DNA of 64,000 nucleotides from Akebia trifoliata (lineage: Eukaryota; Streptophyta; Magnoliopsida; Ranunculales; Lardizabalaceae). This document shows positions 1 to 9,917 of this stretch, piece after piece; position 1 is the stretch's first letter; each line of letters opens with the position of its first letter. The position numbers were made by a program, and so were the translations under genes. The notes under the pieces are model-generated. The model saw nothing but the letters and a program-made list of their open reading frames with translations. It did no database searches and had not been told where the DNA came from. The DNA lies in the NCBI GenBank assembly GCA_017979445.1, contig JADQWC010000657.1:1-64000 (forward strand), written 5' to 3'.

Positions 1-960
1 TCGTAAGTTTATTTTGAAAAGTTAACCATGCGCAACATGCACACTTGTTATATCTAAATTTGCGCCAAATAAACATAGGCCAATCCAACGAAGGACAACC
101 TGCCATGAGATTTCTCCTAGACTGATTTAAAGGAAAACATACCTGAAGAAGTTCCAAATTGAGCTTGAAGTCTAAAGAGAACTGTAGAATCTTAGAACGA
201 AGCTGCTCCATCTTCACAGTACACGTTTTTTTCTTTTTTGAAGGGATAAAATATCTGAATGCAAAGCCTCAACTGCTGAAGAGTTTAAATTGCTTCCAAA
301 TTGAAACACCATTCTTTGTCCAAACACTTCCACCAACTGTTTATCCAACAACCAAGGATCAGTCCAAAATTTAGCGACTCTCCCATTGTCGATTAAATTT
401 CTAGTTTTATTTTTTTCCACCAAATGAGCAAATAATGTATTAATAGAAGAATTACAAGGGCCTTGCCCTTAATTTACACTGACAATAGGAAGATCCAACC
501 TATCACCCTAGAAACATTTTTTTTTACAATGATTGGCAACCCATTAACATCATTAAACCCAAAGGATTGAAGATTAACGGGAAAAATTTACAAGCACATT
601 GATAGTAAAATTCATCTCTCACCAAGCATGTTGCACTTCCCAAGTAATTAGATAAAGAACAGTTTTTATTTGATGAAGTCCTATTTCCAAACGCCAAGGA
701 ATCGTTCCTCCACGTAAAGCATTTACCAATAGCATAGAATATGTTTCAATTAGCAAACTATTGTATCTCTTAAATTCTGTTGAAAGCACTCGAAATTCTG
801 CCCAATTATTTGAGCCCACTCTGAACCACCAAAGAATTCTACCTTCATTTGTTTGAGCAGGAGTGCTCTGTGCAAGTCTATGCACACATACATTTAAATG
901 GTTGAGATCTCTAAGGGTACAAGTGTCAGAATCTGAAACAATTAAGGAGTTTCGATTCTA
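1..960 (-). mobile_element. LINE composite, copy 1 (antisense, truncated by window edge)
   Basis: Read on the minus strand, 885-619 encodes the C-terminal part of a LINE RNase H domain (SLLIETYSMLLVNALRGG). Next comes a LINE 3' tail ending in ATTAATACAT (about 430-600). A piece of a second LINE follows from 423 to 1, with the reverse-transcriptase C-terminal motif NGRVAKFWTDPWLLDKQ. The same A-then-B arrangement recurs at 18.0, 24.2, 48.5 and 58.7 kb. The copy has no long intact frame and is a dead fragment. It lies inverted relative to the copy at 18040, on the other side of the CACTA region. The sequence from about 885 to 1044 diverges from the other copies. Confidence 0.8.
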
Positions 961-1044
961 CAAAGCAAAGAAAATAGGATTATCAGACTCAAAATTATAT
1001 TTTAAATTATTTAGAACAAAGTAATTATTGTTATTTAAGAATAA

Positions 1045-1260
1045 CACTACGTCATAACCACCATAAAACGACGGCCCAAGACCGTCGTTTTTGAACAAAA
1101 TGACTGCCATCACAGTCGTCCGAGGCGTCGTTTAAAAAGGAGTCGCGTTTAGAATACGACGATTATAGACCGTCAAAAAATAGACAGCCTAAGACCGTCA
1201 TAAAAAACGGCTGTTTAGACAGTCGTAAAAAACGACAGTCTTAAGCCGTCGTTTTTATGG
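1045..1260 (+). repeat. CACTA left end with subterminal repeats
   Basis: The segment starts CACTACGTCATAACC and contains many short direct and inverted copies of a motif around AACGACGG / CCGTCGTTTT (for example at 1067, 1091, 1199 and 1244). Dense subterminal repeats next to a CACTA terminus are the usual transposase-binding arrangement of En/Spm-like elements. Confidence 0.7.
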
Positions 1261-1904
1261 ATTTATAATAAAAAAAAATTACTCAACAAAGAAATCAACC
1301 CAGCATCTGTAACACCTGCAACAAAGAAATATGAATTGATTGTAGGCATGGCTCATAATGTTTTGAGACTAAATATAAATAATGGAAATAGAAAACCTAT
1401 GATAATTTTGATCAAACCTAATCATAGGTCAAGGGAGGTGATTCTATTTTTTTAAGAATGTGGGGAGGCTTGTATAATTTACAATATTAACGAAAGCAAT
1501 TAACTACTTATAATGACATTCTTAGGGATTGCCCACGAATATATCTTTAAGAAAATTGAACTGATCGCTAGGAAACCTGCATTTATCCTCCCCATCTATG
1601 TTTGTTAAACCTCATTTGAGGCTAAAAAAGAACTAAATCTTTCAGCTTATTAATACCCAACAAAGCAAACCAACAACCCAAGAAAAAGATTGAAGTATTT
1701 TAAACCACATCCTCTCTAAACCTGAAATTATACAAGACCCCCATTTCCCTACAAATGCCCACCTCTTCTCTCTCTTCTCAAAAGAAGAAAAAAAAAAAAG
1801 GGACTCAGAAGAACAATCACCCTTGACCCATGACCCATCTCTCAAAAATAAATAAAGCAAGAAAAAAAAAACAGTTATTAAAAAAAAAAAAAAACTCACA
1901 AATC
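1261..1904. other. AT-rich stretch without recognised gene
   Basis: I see no coding similarity here. The segment lies between the CACTA left end and the HIPP fragment. The part near 1790-1890 is rich in A runs and lies downstream of the HIPP fragment on its strand, so it may be captured 3' flanking DNA. Confidence 0.5.
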
Positions 1905-2578
1905 TCAATGATCCACCACATCTACACTGGCAGAGAAGGATAACAATCTGTGAAAGATTGCATACAAAGCAGAGCAAACAGACTCTTTAACATAATAAAA
2001 CTCATTGATGAAGTAATGGGTGTAGGGGTCATTAGCGAGGTGAGGCGGTGGAGGCACGTAGGTGACGGCTGGTGGCGGTGGCCTTGCATACATCATGGGA
2101 TGGAATCTCTCATTCCCATTTGCATGTTGTTGATTCATCATCATGGTTGCCAAGTACTGTTGTTGTTGTTGATATGGGTTACCACCGGAAAGGTATCCAC
2201 CAGCACCACCTGCTGCTGCCGTGGCTGCTGGTAAACGTTGGACTGCCGGAATATTACCCATCTGACCCAAACTACCAAGACCACTAATACCATGAGTGGC
2301 ACCAGCATTATTGAACTCACCATAATTCATGCTGTTTATTAAATGACCTACATCATTCTTCCCACCACCACCTCCTCCCCCTTTCTTCCCCACATTTGCA
2401 TTATTATTGTTTCCACCACCACCACCAGGGCCATCCCCTTCAAGCCCTTGAATTGGAGTAGATTCAGATTCAGATCCTTGAAACCTTTCATCTGTTGTAG
2501 TTGTTGCTGAAGTAGTTGTTGCTGTTGCTGTTGTTGTTGTTGACCACCACCCTTGAATGAGGCACTGAAAAACTTCTT
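1905..2578 (-). pseudogene. Heavy-metal-associated isoprenylated plant protein (HIPP) last-exon fragment, broken
   Basis: HIPPs are plant metallochaperone-like proteins with an N-terminal HMA domain, a glycine/glutamine-rich middle and a C-terminal CaaX prenylation box. This minus-strand segment shows only the family's last exon: a GGG-polyGln-LLQQQLQQMKGFKD stretch, then Gly-rich and Lys-Gly runs, LGSLGQMGNIPAVQ, ANGNERFHPMMYARPPP, and DPYTHYF close to the end. A splice-acceptor-like CCATAG precedes it at 2579-2584. The polyGln part and the Gly-rich part are in different frames, so there is a frameshift near 2420-2455. After PYTHYF the expected acidic tail and CaaX cysteine are replaced by unrelated residues ending at 1905. 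No HMA exon is found upstream. It is almost surely a captured dead fragment. Confidence 0.8.
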
Positions 2579-2808
2579 CTATGGAAATAAAAAATGAAAA
2601 AGAATGAGTAATAAATAAAGAAACAGGTGTTTGACACTTTGACTCATAGTTCAGTAGACATATTGAAATGCAACTTTGAGGTCTGTTAGTGGGGTTCAAG
2701 TCCTGCTTACTCACCAAAATGGAAAAAGATAGAAAAAAGAAAAAGAAAGTTGTTGAGAAGATGGTAAGCCCATATACATATAATTATCCATCGAACATCA
2801 CTCCCTAC

Positions 2809-3765
2809 CTACATGGGCTCTGCCTCCTTGATTGTTGATGTCTGCAGATTTTGATCAAAAGAAAACAACAAATAGACCATGTGAGAGGTTTGAATAACAC
2901 AATTAGACAACAACAATGATGCCAAATCTAAATATCTAACTGAATAAGATTTAGCAACTCAAATTACCTTTGCCTCGAATTGTTGTAACATGCTCATCTT
3001 GGCAAATATATTATCATAGAACTTGGCGTCCTTCTTGTTGTATTCCTTGATCTTCTCCTTCAACACCTTGTACTCCAGCTTCACATCCCTGAATGAATCC
3101 ACTCACCACAGTAAACCCAATAGCATTAGCATCGGAGATAGCATGCAACAAGTAAAGATGAAATATAAAAACTCCATGCCACTCAGCAGATAGCATCACG
3201 TTTGTGAATCCAACTCTCTACCTACAACTGTATTAGTATTTTCATCCATCCATTCAGTATGTATAAATATTATTAATCAAACCAATGCACATTACCATGA
3301 GTCCATGATTTGTCAAAGCTGATTTGATGACATGAAGCCTGCCTCAGAACTCATCACACTTTTCAAAACAATATAGAAACAGAGCTTCTATTGGCACATT
3401 TAAACACAAAACTTGACAACAAGCACGTACCTGTTATCGGGATCAATTTCAAGAGCCTTCTTTATATCTATCTCAGCAAGATCCAAATCAGCCAGCTGTG
3501 TATGTGCTTGAGCCCGTCTGTAAAGTGCTTTCACATTACTGCCCTCAATCTCTAATACCTGGGGCATATCCATAGCATTCCACATGTCAACAAAATCATC
3601 AATTAGAACCGATAAACTGCGTGAAAGGCACTTCACAAGGAATTACTAGGAAATGGATTCAAACTCAATGACCTTTGTGCACAGCTTCTCCGCTTGTTTG
3701 TAGTCCTTAAGTTTCAGCTTGCAAGCTGCATTGTTGAGGTTGCAAACAATGCCCGCAACTACCAA
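2809..3765 (-). pseudogene. FKBP62/ROF1-like peptidyl-prolyl isomerase, 3' TPR exons only
   Basis: Four minus-strand exon-like blocks with correct splice phases encode the C-terminal TPR region of the multidomain immunophilins ROF1/ROF2 (FKBP62/65), which bind HSP90 through the TPRs. The blocks are about 3765-3672 (CNLNNAACKLKLKDYKQAEK), 3558-3431 (EGSNVKALYRRAQAH to EIDPDNR), 3088-2968 (DVKLEYKVLKEKIKEYNKKD to QQFEAK) and 2841-2809 (TSTIKEAEPM, stop). GT and AG borders join in frame: AACAG|GTACG to CAG|GGATG, and AAAG|GTAAT to TGCAG|ACATC. The FKBP domains, normally three upstream, are absent. The next sequence at 3780-3850 does not resemble the family. It lies in the cluster of unrelated gene pieces inside the CACTA region, so capture of a genomic 3' segment with its introns is the best reading. 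Confidence 0.85.
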
Positions 3766-3789
3766 TAAAAGAATTTTTTCGTGTCACCA

Positions 3790-4018
3790 CATTGCATACT
3801 CTCACGATGAACTTCCGCACCTTCAAAGAAGTATCCGAGAAGCAAGTGCTCCTGATCAACCAAAGAACTAAGGACTATAAGGTGAGAAACTTTCATGTCC
3901 ACTAGTTCATAAAAGCCACCGATTTAGAATGAGTGTACTAGAGAGTTGTATGTAAAAACTAAAACAAAATGGATATAATTTCATAAAAGCCAGCTCTTAT
4001 AGTGCAAGAAAGCAAAGA

Positions 4019-4084
<66 letters not shown>

Positions 4085-4508
4085 AGATGACAGGAAGTAA
4101 TCATTGAATAGGTTTTATAAACTTTGCAACATTATTAGAAAAAAAAAGAACAGAATTGATTATCTTAAAATGGATATCAAAGATATCAGACACAATAAAT
4201 TTCCACATCTGAAAATATAGATAAGGATCCAAAGGGTAGACTACAATTTTAATTGTCACAGAAATGTTTGTGAAGCAGATTTCCCAATTTGATAAAATTC
4301 TGAAGTCATACTATAGAAAAAAATTCAAGTGGGTAAAAAATTCAACAGCTTCAAATGTATTAAAGATTAAATGCTTATTCAGCAATGATAATCTCAAATT
4401 ATACACACACACGCGCGCGCGCGCGCACAAAAGAAAGTAAGAAATGAATGTTAATCGCGGAAAATAAAAAAAATAAGCTAAATTAATGAGGTGTAGAGTT
4501 TAAGATAA
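3790..4508. other. Non-coding stretch with two microsatellites
   Basis: There is no recognised gene. The stretch holds a (GA)n run at 4024-4079 and a short (AC)n/(GC)n run at about 4403-4427; the rest is AT-rich. Confidence 0.6.
4024..4079. repeat. (GA)n microsatellite
   Basis: An almost pure GA dinucleotide run of about 56 bases lies between two gene fragments. Confidence 0.95.
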
Positions 4509-4660
4509 TTACACATCCTTGTAAAGCTCATAAGTGTTGAATAAATGCCAGAAGATAGACCAGGCAAAAGAAACATGGGCAGAACTCAAAGGGCCCTCAT
4601 CTTCCAGTTTAAATGAACGGATCTAGTAGTCATGATGGCATAACCCACTGCAATAGCCTG
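4509..4660 (-). pseudogene. Unidentified terminal-exon candidate
   Basis: On the minus strand an acceptor-like TTTTCAG at about 4660 is followed by AIAVGYAIMTTRS. In another frame it continues KLEDEGPLSSAHVSFAW, then SIFWHLFNTYELYKDV, and stops at 4509. The text looks like real protein with aromatic and hydrophobic blocks but needs one frame change, as in its degenerate neighbours. I do not recognise the family. Its position between the FKBP and H+-ATPase pieces suggests another captured fragment. Confidence 0.3.
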
Positions 4661-5911
4661 AAAATATTAACAACCCAACTTGGAGTTAAAAAGAAAATCT
4701 TATATGCCCAACAATGTGTTAACAACTGAAACAATGACTACAAATGAAAGTAACTTTTTTCTTTCATATCCAGAATCTCAGGAACCAGATGATATGAGAA
4801 ATCACAGTGCCGACAGGTTTTATATATTTATTTATTTATTTGATAGATAAGCAGTGAAGAGTTATGTTTGTGGCATATTGGCATGACTAGTCACGTGGAA
4901 GTATGTACAAATGAAATAATAAGGTCATTGGATCTGGATTCAAGAAAGAAACAAACAATGTTATTGGAAATTGGAAAATGGAAATTGGAAAGAAAGACTC
5001 ACTTCTAGAATGACAAAACAAATGATAAGATTCCTAGCCATTCTTGTCCACGTTAAACCCAGGTTGATTACAACCTCATTTGGATACCTTTTCTTCCTTC
5101 TCATGCTGCAATTCCACAAGCTTGATCTGTTTTGTTGAGTAAACACACTTCCTATCAAATACAAAAACAGATGTATATTTGCTTAGATGATATAATTCAC
5201 TATAATAACATTATTCGATAAACAGAAGATCTATTATTCTCAAATAAGATGGATATAATATAAAAAAAATTGAAAAATCTATAAGAAATAAAAAAAATCT
5301 CATCTTCATTTGGTTTGGTTTGAGTAGTTATTTTAAGCACATTCAAATTTCAGTTGAATGGATTTTGGAGTGGTACCACTGCTCAATGATGAGAAGTCTG
5401 CACAAAATCAGAAGAACACATTGCGCACGTGTTAGTTGCACGAGTCCCTCCGTCTTAATTTTTTTTTTAAGACAAATGAGCATAAACACAAGTGGAGGGA
5501 CGACAGCCGACAACGATCATGAGCAACCACAAAATCTGCTTTCAACAGAGGTGCTTCTACAAAATCACTTCTCTTCTCTTGTAATCACTAATATAAGAAT
5601 CGTGATCGCCAACTGGATATCTATCTCAATATGGGATATCTTAATACCATTATTAATAGTCTACACAACTCAAGACTTCAGATTTTTCCCTACTAATTAG
5701 GATAAAATGTGGATTGCTATATAAGACACAATACAGAAAAAAAAATAGTTGAAAGATTAAAAGGCCTACCAACCATGGACACACAACAAATCAGAACTTC
5801 TGAAGATGTTTCGCCAAAATCTTCCTAAAAGTAATGCTAATTATTTGTTTTGAGATACAAGAAAATCTATGTTCCTAATGGTTTGATCATTAGTCAAGTG
5901 AGGCCTTGCAT
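4661..5911. other. Stretch without recognised gene
   Basis: The sequence is AT-rich with a short TTTA run near 4822. A plus-strand frame at 5320-5700 has no recognisable domain. I see no supportable gene. Confidence 0.5.
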
Positions 5912-6058
5912 TCATTCCTCTAGCAAACATAACAGGGCAGAGTATGTGTGGACTCCAGTGGCTATAACAATGGCCTCAATCATGGATTTGTCCACAGTAA
6001 GCTTGTTGAGGGTCAAAGTCCCAGTTTTTGACATGCTGATAATGTCTCCTGGTACCAA
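5912..6058 (-). pseudogene. Scrambled plasma-membrane H+-ATPase (AHA type) fragment
   Basis: One minus-strand frame of 48 codons plus a stop reads LVPGDIISM, then SKTGTLTLNKLTVDKS, then EAIVIATGVHT, ending at a TGA at 5914-5912. All three blocks are signatures of P3A plasma-membrane proton pumps: the actuator-domain VPGDI, the phosphorylation-site DKTGTLT and the IEAVVIATGVHT strand. In real pumps the order is VPGDI, IATGVHT, DKTGTLT. Here the phosphorylation block precedes the IATGVHT block, and the blocks directly abut with the sequence between them missing. The catalytic Asp of DKTGT reads as Ser. It is a shuffled remnant with no function. Confidence 0.7.
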
Positions 6059-6829
6059 GATACAAATTTGTTTTGTTAATGGCTAAGATACCCCTGCATA
6101 TTTCTACTATTAACTCTTACTCTTGTTTAAGGGACAGTATGGTCAATAAAAACACAATTAAGAATGTATAAGTTGTTTTTCACCCAAACCCTCGTGGCTT
6201 TTGGAAGTGCTTTTACACTCCAAAAAATACTTCTTGTATATCTTCACCAAACAATTGATATTGCAATCATGATTCTTATAGAAGTGATTCAAAGAATTTG
6301 AGGCTGATAGAGAATAATATTTCTATTAAAAAGACTACCAAGTTATGCTAGATTGAAGAAGTAAGTTGGAGTTGGAACTTACAATGAATGAAATTGTTCT
6401 TGAGTACTGTTTGTCATAGAGGTGGGCTTTGGATTTGGATCAGACTTGGGCTGAATGAAATTCAATCTTCTCGACCGAAGATAGATGACATGAGAGTACA
6501 ACTGAGAGAGATCTGCACAAACAGAGACCACCCTAGTCCTCCTCCTAATCACGTGATACTTGCCTGCCTGCACCACACAATTTATATGCTTTTGCCATCA
6601 CTCCACCAACGAATTGTTCTTGGTCGGTATCTCCAGTACCTGCAACATACAGACATCAAATGACCATTGGATTTTGTTTCTCGACAGGCCTTTTGTTAAA
6701 ATGGAAACACAAAATAGGATGATTGTCATTCATAACCACCGTTAGCATATATAGATTCACTGGTGAGAACCACCACCAACTCACATCAGCGCGCCTAATT
6801 AAATTTAAAGAGAGAAAATAGGAGGTAAT
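6059..6829. other. Stretch without recognised gene
   Basis: There are short frames on both strands and no domain I recognise. On the minus strand near 6640 a TTGCAG acceptor is followed by a short open stretch, possibly another gene piece, but it cannot be assigned. Confidence 0.4.
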
Positions 6830-6937
6830 TCAGTCATTCCTCTGAAGAAAAGAAGCAGCAGGCCTCACGTAAGTGAACCCCTTGAAGTTGGTGTCGCTGG
6901 CAGTTGGGCTTGAGGCAGGAGAATCTAACAGTGACAT
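6830..6937 (-). pseudogene. Possible AGC-type protein kinase C-terminal fragment
   Basis: A 35-codon minus-strand frame contains DTNFKGFTYVRPAASFLQ before a stop at 6830. The pattern F-x-x-F-T-Y-V-R-P resembles the hydrophobic motif at the C terminus of plant AGC kinases such as the S6K group. No kinase domain is present nearby. The identification rests on one short motif and could be wrong. Confidence 0.3.
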
Positions 6938-7233
6938 GTTAGTAAATCATGGCTTATGAAAAATGTTGAAGATGAGGTTATAACAGATGACATGTTACAA
7001 ATGGGCATCTCTACTATGTGCTACAGCCTACAGGTACTAACCAAAAAACAAAAAAAGATCCGCCCCTCACAAAGAGATCTTCAAAATGCTTCAAGAAATA
7101 AGATTGAAACAAAACCACAGCTTACTAGCTAGATCATAATTTCTAATAATAAAAAATTAAATAATAATAATAATAATTGTTGTTTGTAGTCCAAGTTTAA
7201 CTAGTAGTAATCACTCTCACAAAAACAATAATA

Positions 7234-7608
7234 GAATTCGAAGCAGCAGAGAAGCTCATCTTAAAACGGGATTCCGTAGCATTGGTAGAAGCAAGAGAAT
7301 GTACAATATTTGATAGTGATCAACAAGAAGGAGATCGTTGCTTAAGTGCTGTCGATGAGATCCAACAATTGATGGAGTCTGTTATTGTATCCAGTACTGA
7401 TCCTAGGAAGATCAACAGTTCTGAATTACAGATCACAATGGCTGGGGGGCTCCAAGATGAATTCTGTAAAATACTGATCACTCACACCAATCAAATTGAA
7501 ACCGACGTGCTTATATATCCCAATTCTTCAACTCCCTTGAGTTCTGCAATTGAAAGCACTACTGATTTCAGAAATATTCCATTTGAAGATGAATTCCACA
7601 ACATATAA
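7234..7608 (+). pseudogene. EXO70 exocyst subunit fragment (A-type-like)
   Basis: A plus-strand frame of 124 codons matches the N-terminal third of plant EXO70A-type proteins, which tether secretory vesicles to the plasma membrane. Characteristic stretches in family order are EFEAAEKLILKRDS, EARECTIFDSDQQEGDRCL, AVDEIQQLMES, INSSELQITMAGGLQDEF and ILITHTNQIETD. EXO70s are usually 600-700 aa, and the coiled-coil start and the large C-terminal helical region are missing. The frame ends at a TAA at 7606. It lies on the strand opposite to the other captured fragments, so it was picked up separately or inverted later. Confidence 0.8.
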
Positions 7609-8158
7609 TTCACTCATACCAATTTAATTGAAAGTGTTAAACCACTCATACTGTTTTTATTTTTTTATTTTTTTATTATAAGAAATTCTCATTACTAACC
7701 TCACTATTAATACTTCTGTATGTGAGAATGAGAAAAAAGATGAAGAAAAGCAATACCTGTTAGCACTTTAATACTCTTTGGATCATCCTTTTCCCTCCTC
7801 CTTTATCCGAGCTTGGGATCGGCAGTGTAAAATATTAATTTTACAATGGCGGAATTAAAAAGGGGTTAGTTGACACAAAAACATAGTCAGTTATTAGTTA
7901 AACAATATAACTAAAAAAGTAAAAGTACTTTGTTGATAAAGAACCATGTAGTGAGAAGAAACATTACTAGTAGTAGTAAAATTTTAGAGGGGTTATCCAA
8001 ATACAACTAGTAGTACCACTTAGTATCTAGACATATGCTAAAAGAAGGATAACCAGTTCACATTGCAAGTAGTACATAAAACCACACACAAAACTATTGC
8101 GAGATAACCCTAATAAAACTTTTCGGCCACACGGTAAATCCGCCTATTCCAACTTCTC
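7609..8158. other. AT-rich spacer between EXO70 fragment and transposase genes
   Basis: No coding similarity is seen. A left CACTA terminus matching the end at 15401 (CACTACAAAA followed by ACGGTATTAA repeats) would be expected downstream of the transposase genes, but I do not find one here. Confidence 0.5.
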
Positions 8159-9830
8159 CTAGAGTCCCTGCAAACTGGTTTGTTGGGTAAGAGGGGTGTT
8201 TGCTATATGAATGATGTCAATAAGAACCTTAACGTCGTCTTCACCCAGAGGATGCCCATGTACAGTAGAAGGAGTAGTATCCATAATCGCTTTTCCAACT
8301 GCAACAACATTTCTTCCCCAATCCAATAGTTCGCATGACATTTCTTTTGTAGAAAATCGTGGTTGTACAGTTGAATATGAATCAACTGTTTGGGGTCTTG
8401 AAAGTATATGCTATAATAAAGATTGATATCAACTTTTATATATATATTTATATATGTATGACTAAACAAGAAAATGTAATAGTATATACCTCAATGTTCC
8501 GAATACTTCCTCCCCAATGTCTTCCCGTAAACCTTTCACCTCAACTTTGATATTCGTTATTTCCTTAGTTTGCTCAATAATTTGCTTATCTTTCCCTAGC
8601 AACATTTCTTTCACAGCGGCTGACCCGAGAATCCGTGTTTTCGAAACATTAATCCCAACACCACGAACACGTCCCCTCTTATCCGGACCAAACACTTTAG
8701 TCAAGGGATCATTGAGAAGGTCTTCGAAACTATCATCTTCTGATTTGTTCTTCATGATTTCTTTTATTTTATCCTGTAATGTTAAACAAACAAATATATT
8801 TATGGAAACTATATATTTTATATAACATTCAATAAACATATGTTTAAGATGATGATTATACCAAGTAAGGGGCGACAGTACTCGAGCTAGCACTGTCATC
8901 CTTTGAATGCCCTCTAATCCACACCTCGGTCCTTGAAGGGGGATCGCTACCATCTCCTCTTTCCCGTTTCTATACTTGCATAAATTTTAAGGTATTAATT
9001 ATGAAGGGTATAACTCAAAGTAAAATAATTTCAACGTATTTGTATTGAATTTAATGACACATACTTACCATTCGCTCCTCTAATCTTGCATGGCCATGCC
9101 TACCAGTAATATGATAGATGTTCAAATTGCTCCTATTTGTCACATTTCGCTTCCTCATTTCTACAATTTTGGGTGCAGCAGTACAATTAACAAATGCGAC
9201 CCAATCTTCCTGCTTAACATTTGGAGGACAATTTTTCAATCTATCATCCATATTATTATAACAATCGATGTGCTTGGTCCTCAACTTAGCCTTGTATTTT
9301 CTGAATGTCTCGGACATGCTTCTAAGGCATTGGTACTTGTAAGATGGACGAAGGATGAACTCTCCCTACATGAGAAATTAAAAAAAAAATAAAGATAAGT
9401 ATTCACAAAGAAAAAATATATAATAATTAATTAAGATTATTTTAATTGTAATATTATATTGCAACTTACAAGTAGTAATTTCCACATCTCATCCTTCTTT
9501 CTAGCTGGCACGAAACGCCAATCCTCTATCGAAATAGGAATGTGAGTACGAACAATCTCTCCACATCGTGTAGAAAGCTTTACTGAATGCTCGCCAATCG
9601 GTAGACCATTTGTATTGAAACTGATTCTTATCCTATTATCTGTCGATGAGCTTACAGATCCTAACCCATACAAAATAGTTAATATAAAACTATTAATATT
9701 GGACAACTTAATGACAAATATAATAAAATAAGGGAGAAATTAAATTTACCTAATTGTGAGCTCTGAATACTAGTGCCAGGCATTACAATTGATCTTCCAA
9801 TTTTCTTGTCTATTTAAATAATGAAATCAT
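8159..9830 (-). pseudogene. CACTA transposase accessory gene (Transposase_24 / tnpA-like), degenerate
   Basis: Minus-strand exons encode the second protein typical of plant CACTA elements (family Ptta/En/Spm, PF03004), the DNA-binding partner of the tnpD transposase. In order they are about 9830-9750 (KKIGRSIVMPGTSIQSSQL), 9640-9470 (NTNGLPIGEHSVKLSTRCGE and IPISIEDWRFVPARKKDEMW), 9390-9069 (SMSETFRKYKAKLRTKH and ITGRHGHARLEE), 8950-8860 (PPSRTEVWIRGHSK), 8774-8490 (DPLTKVFGPDKRGRVRGVG) and 8407-8159 (CELLDWGRNVVAVGKA, HGHPLGEDDVKVL, stop). Several joins need frame changes that may be small introns or mutations, so integrity is doubtful. It lies directly downstream of the tnpD-like gene on the same strand, as in autonomous CACTA elements. 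Confidence 0.8.
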
Positions 9831-9917
9831 AAATAAACAAAATAAATTTAATCATGCAAAATCTAGAAAAATAAAAGATGTTTATCATTCAATTTCTATA
9901 TCGCAAACAACACACAA

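Noticed and set aside
1950..2323. Open frames overlapping the HIPP fragment on other frames and strands
   Set aside because: They are shadows of Gly/Gln-rich coding repeats; only the HIPP reading has family motifs in order.
5320..5700. 126-codon plus-strand open frame
   Set aside because: No domain, signal or splice context; composition is that of random AT-rich sequence.
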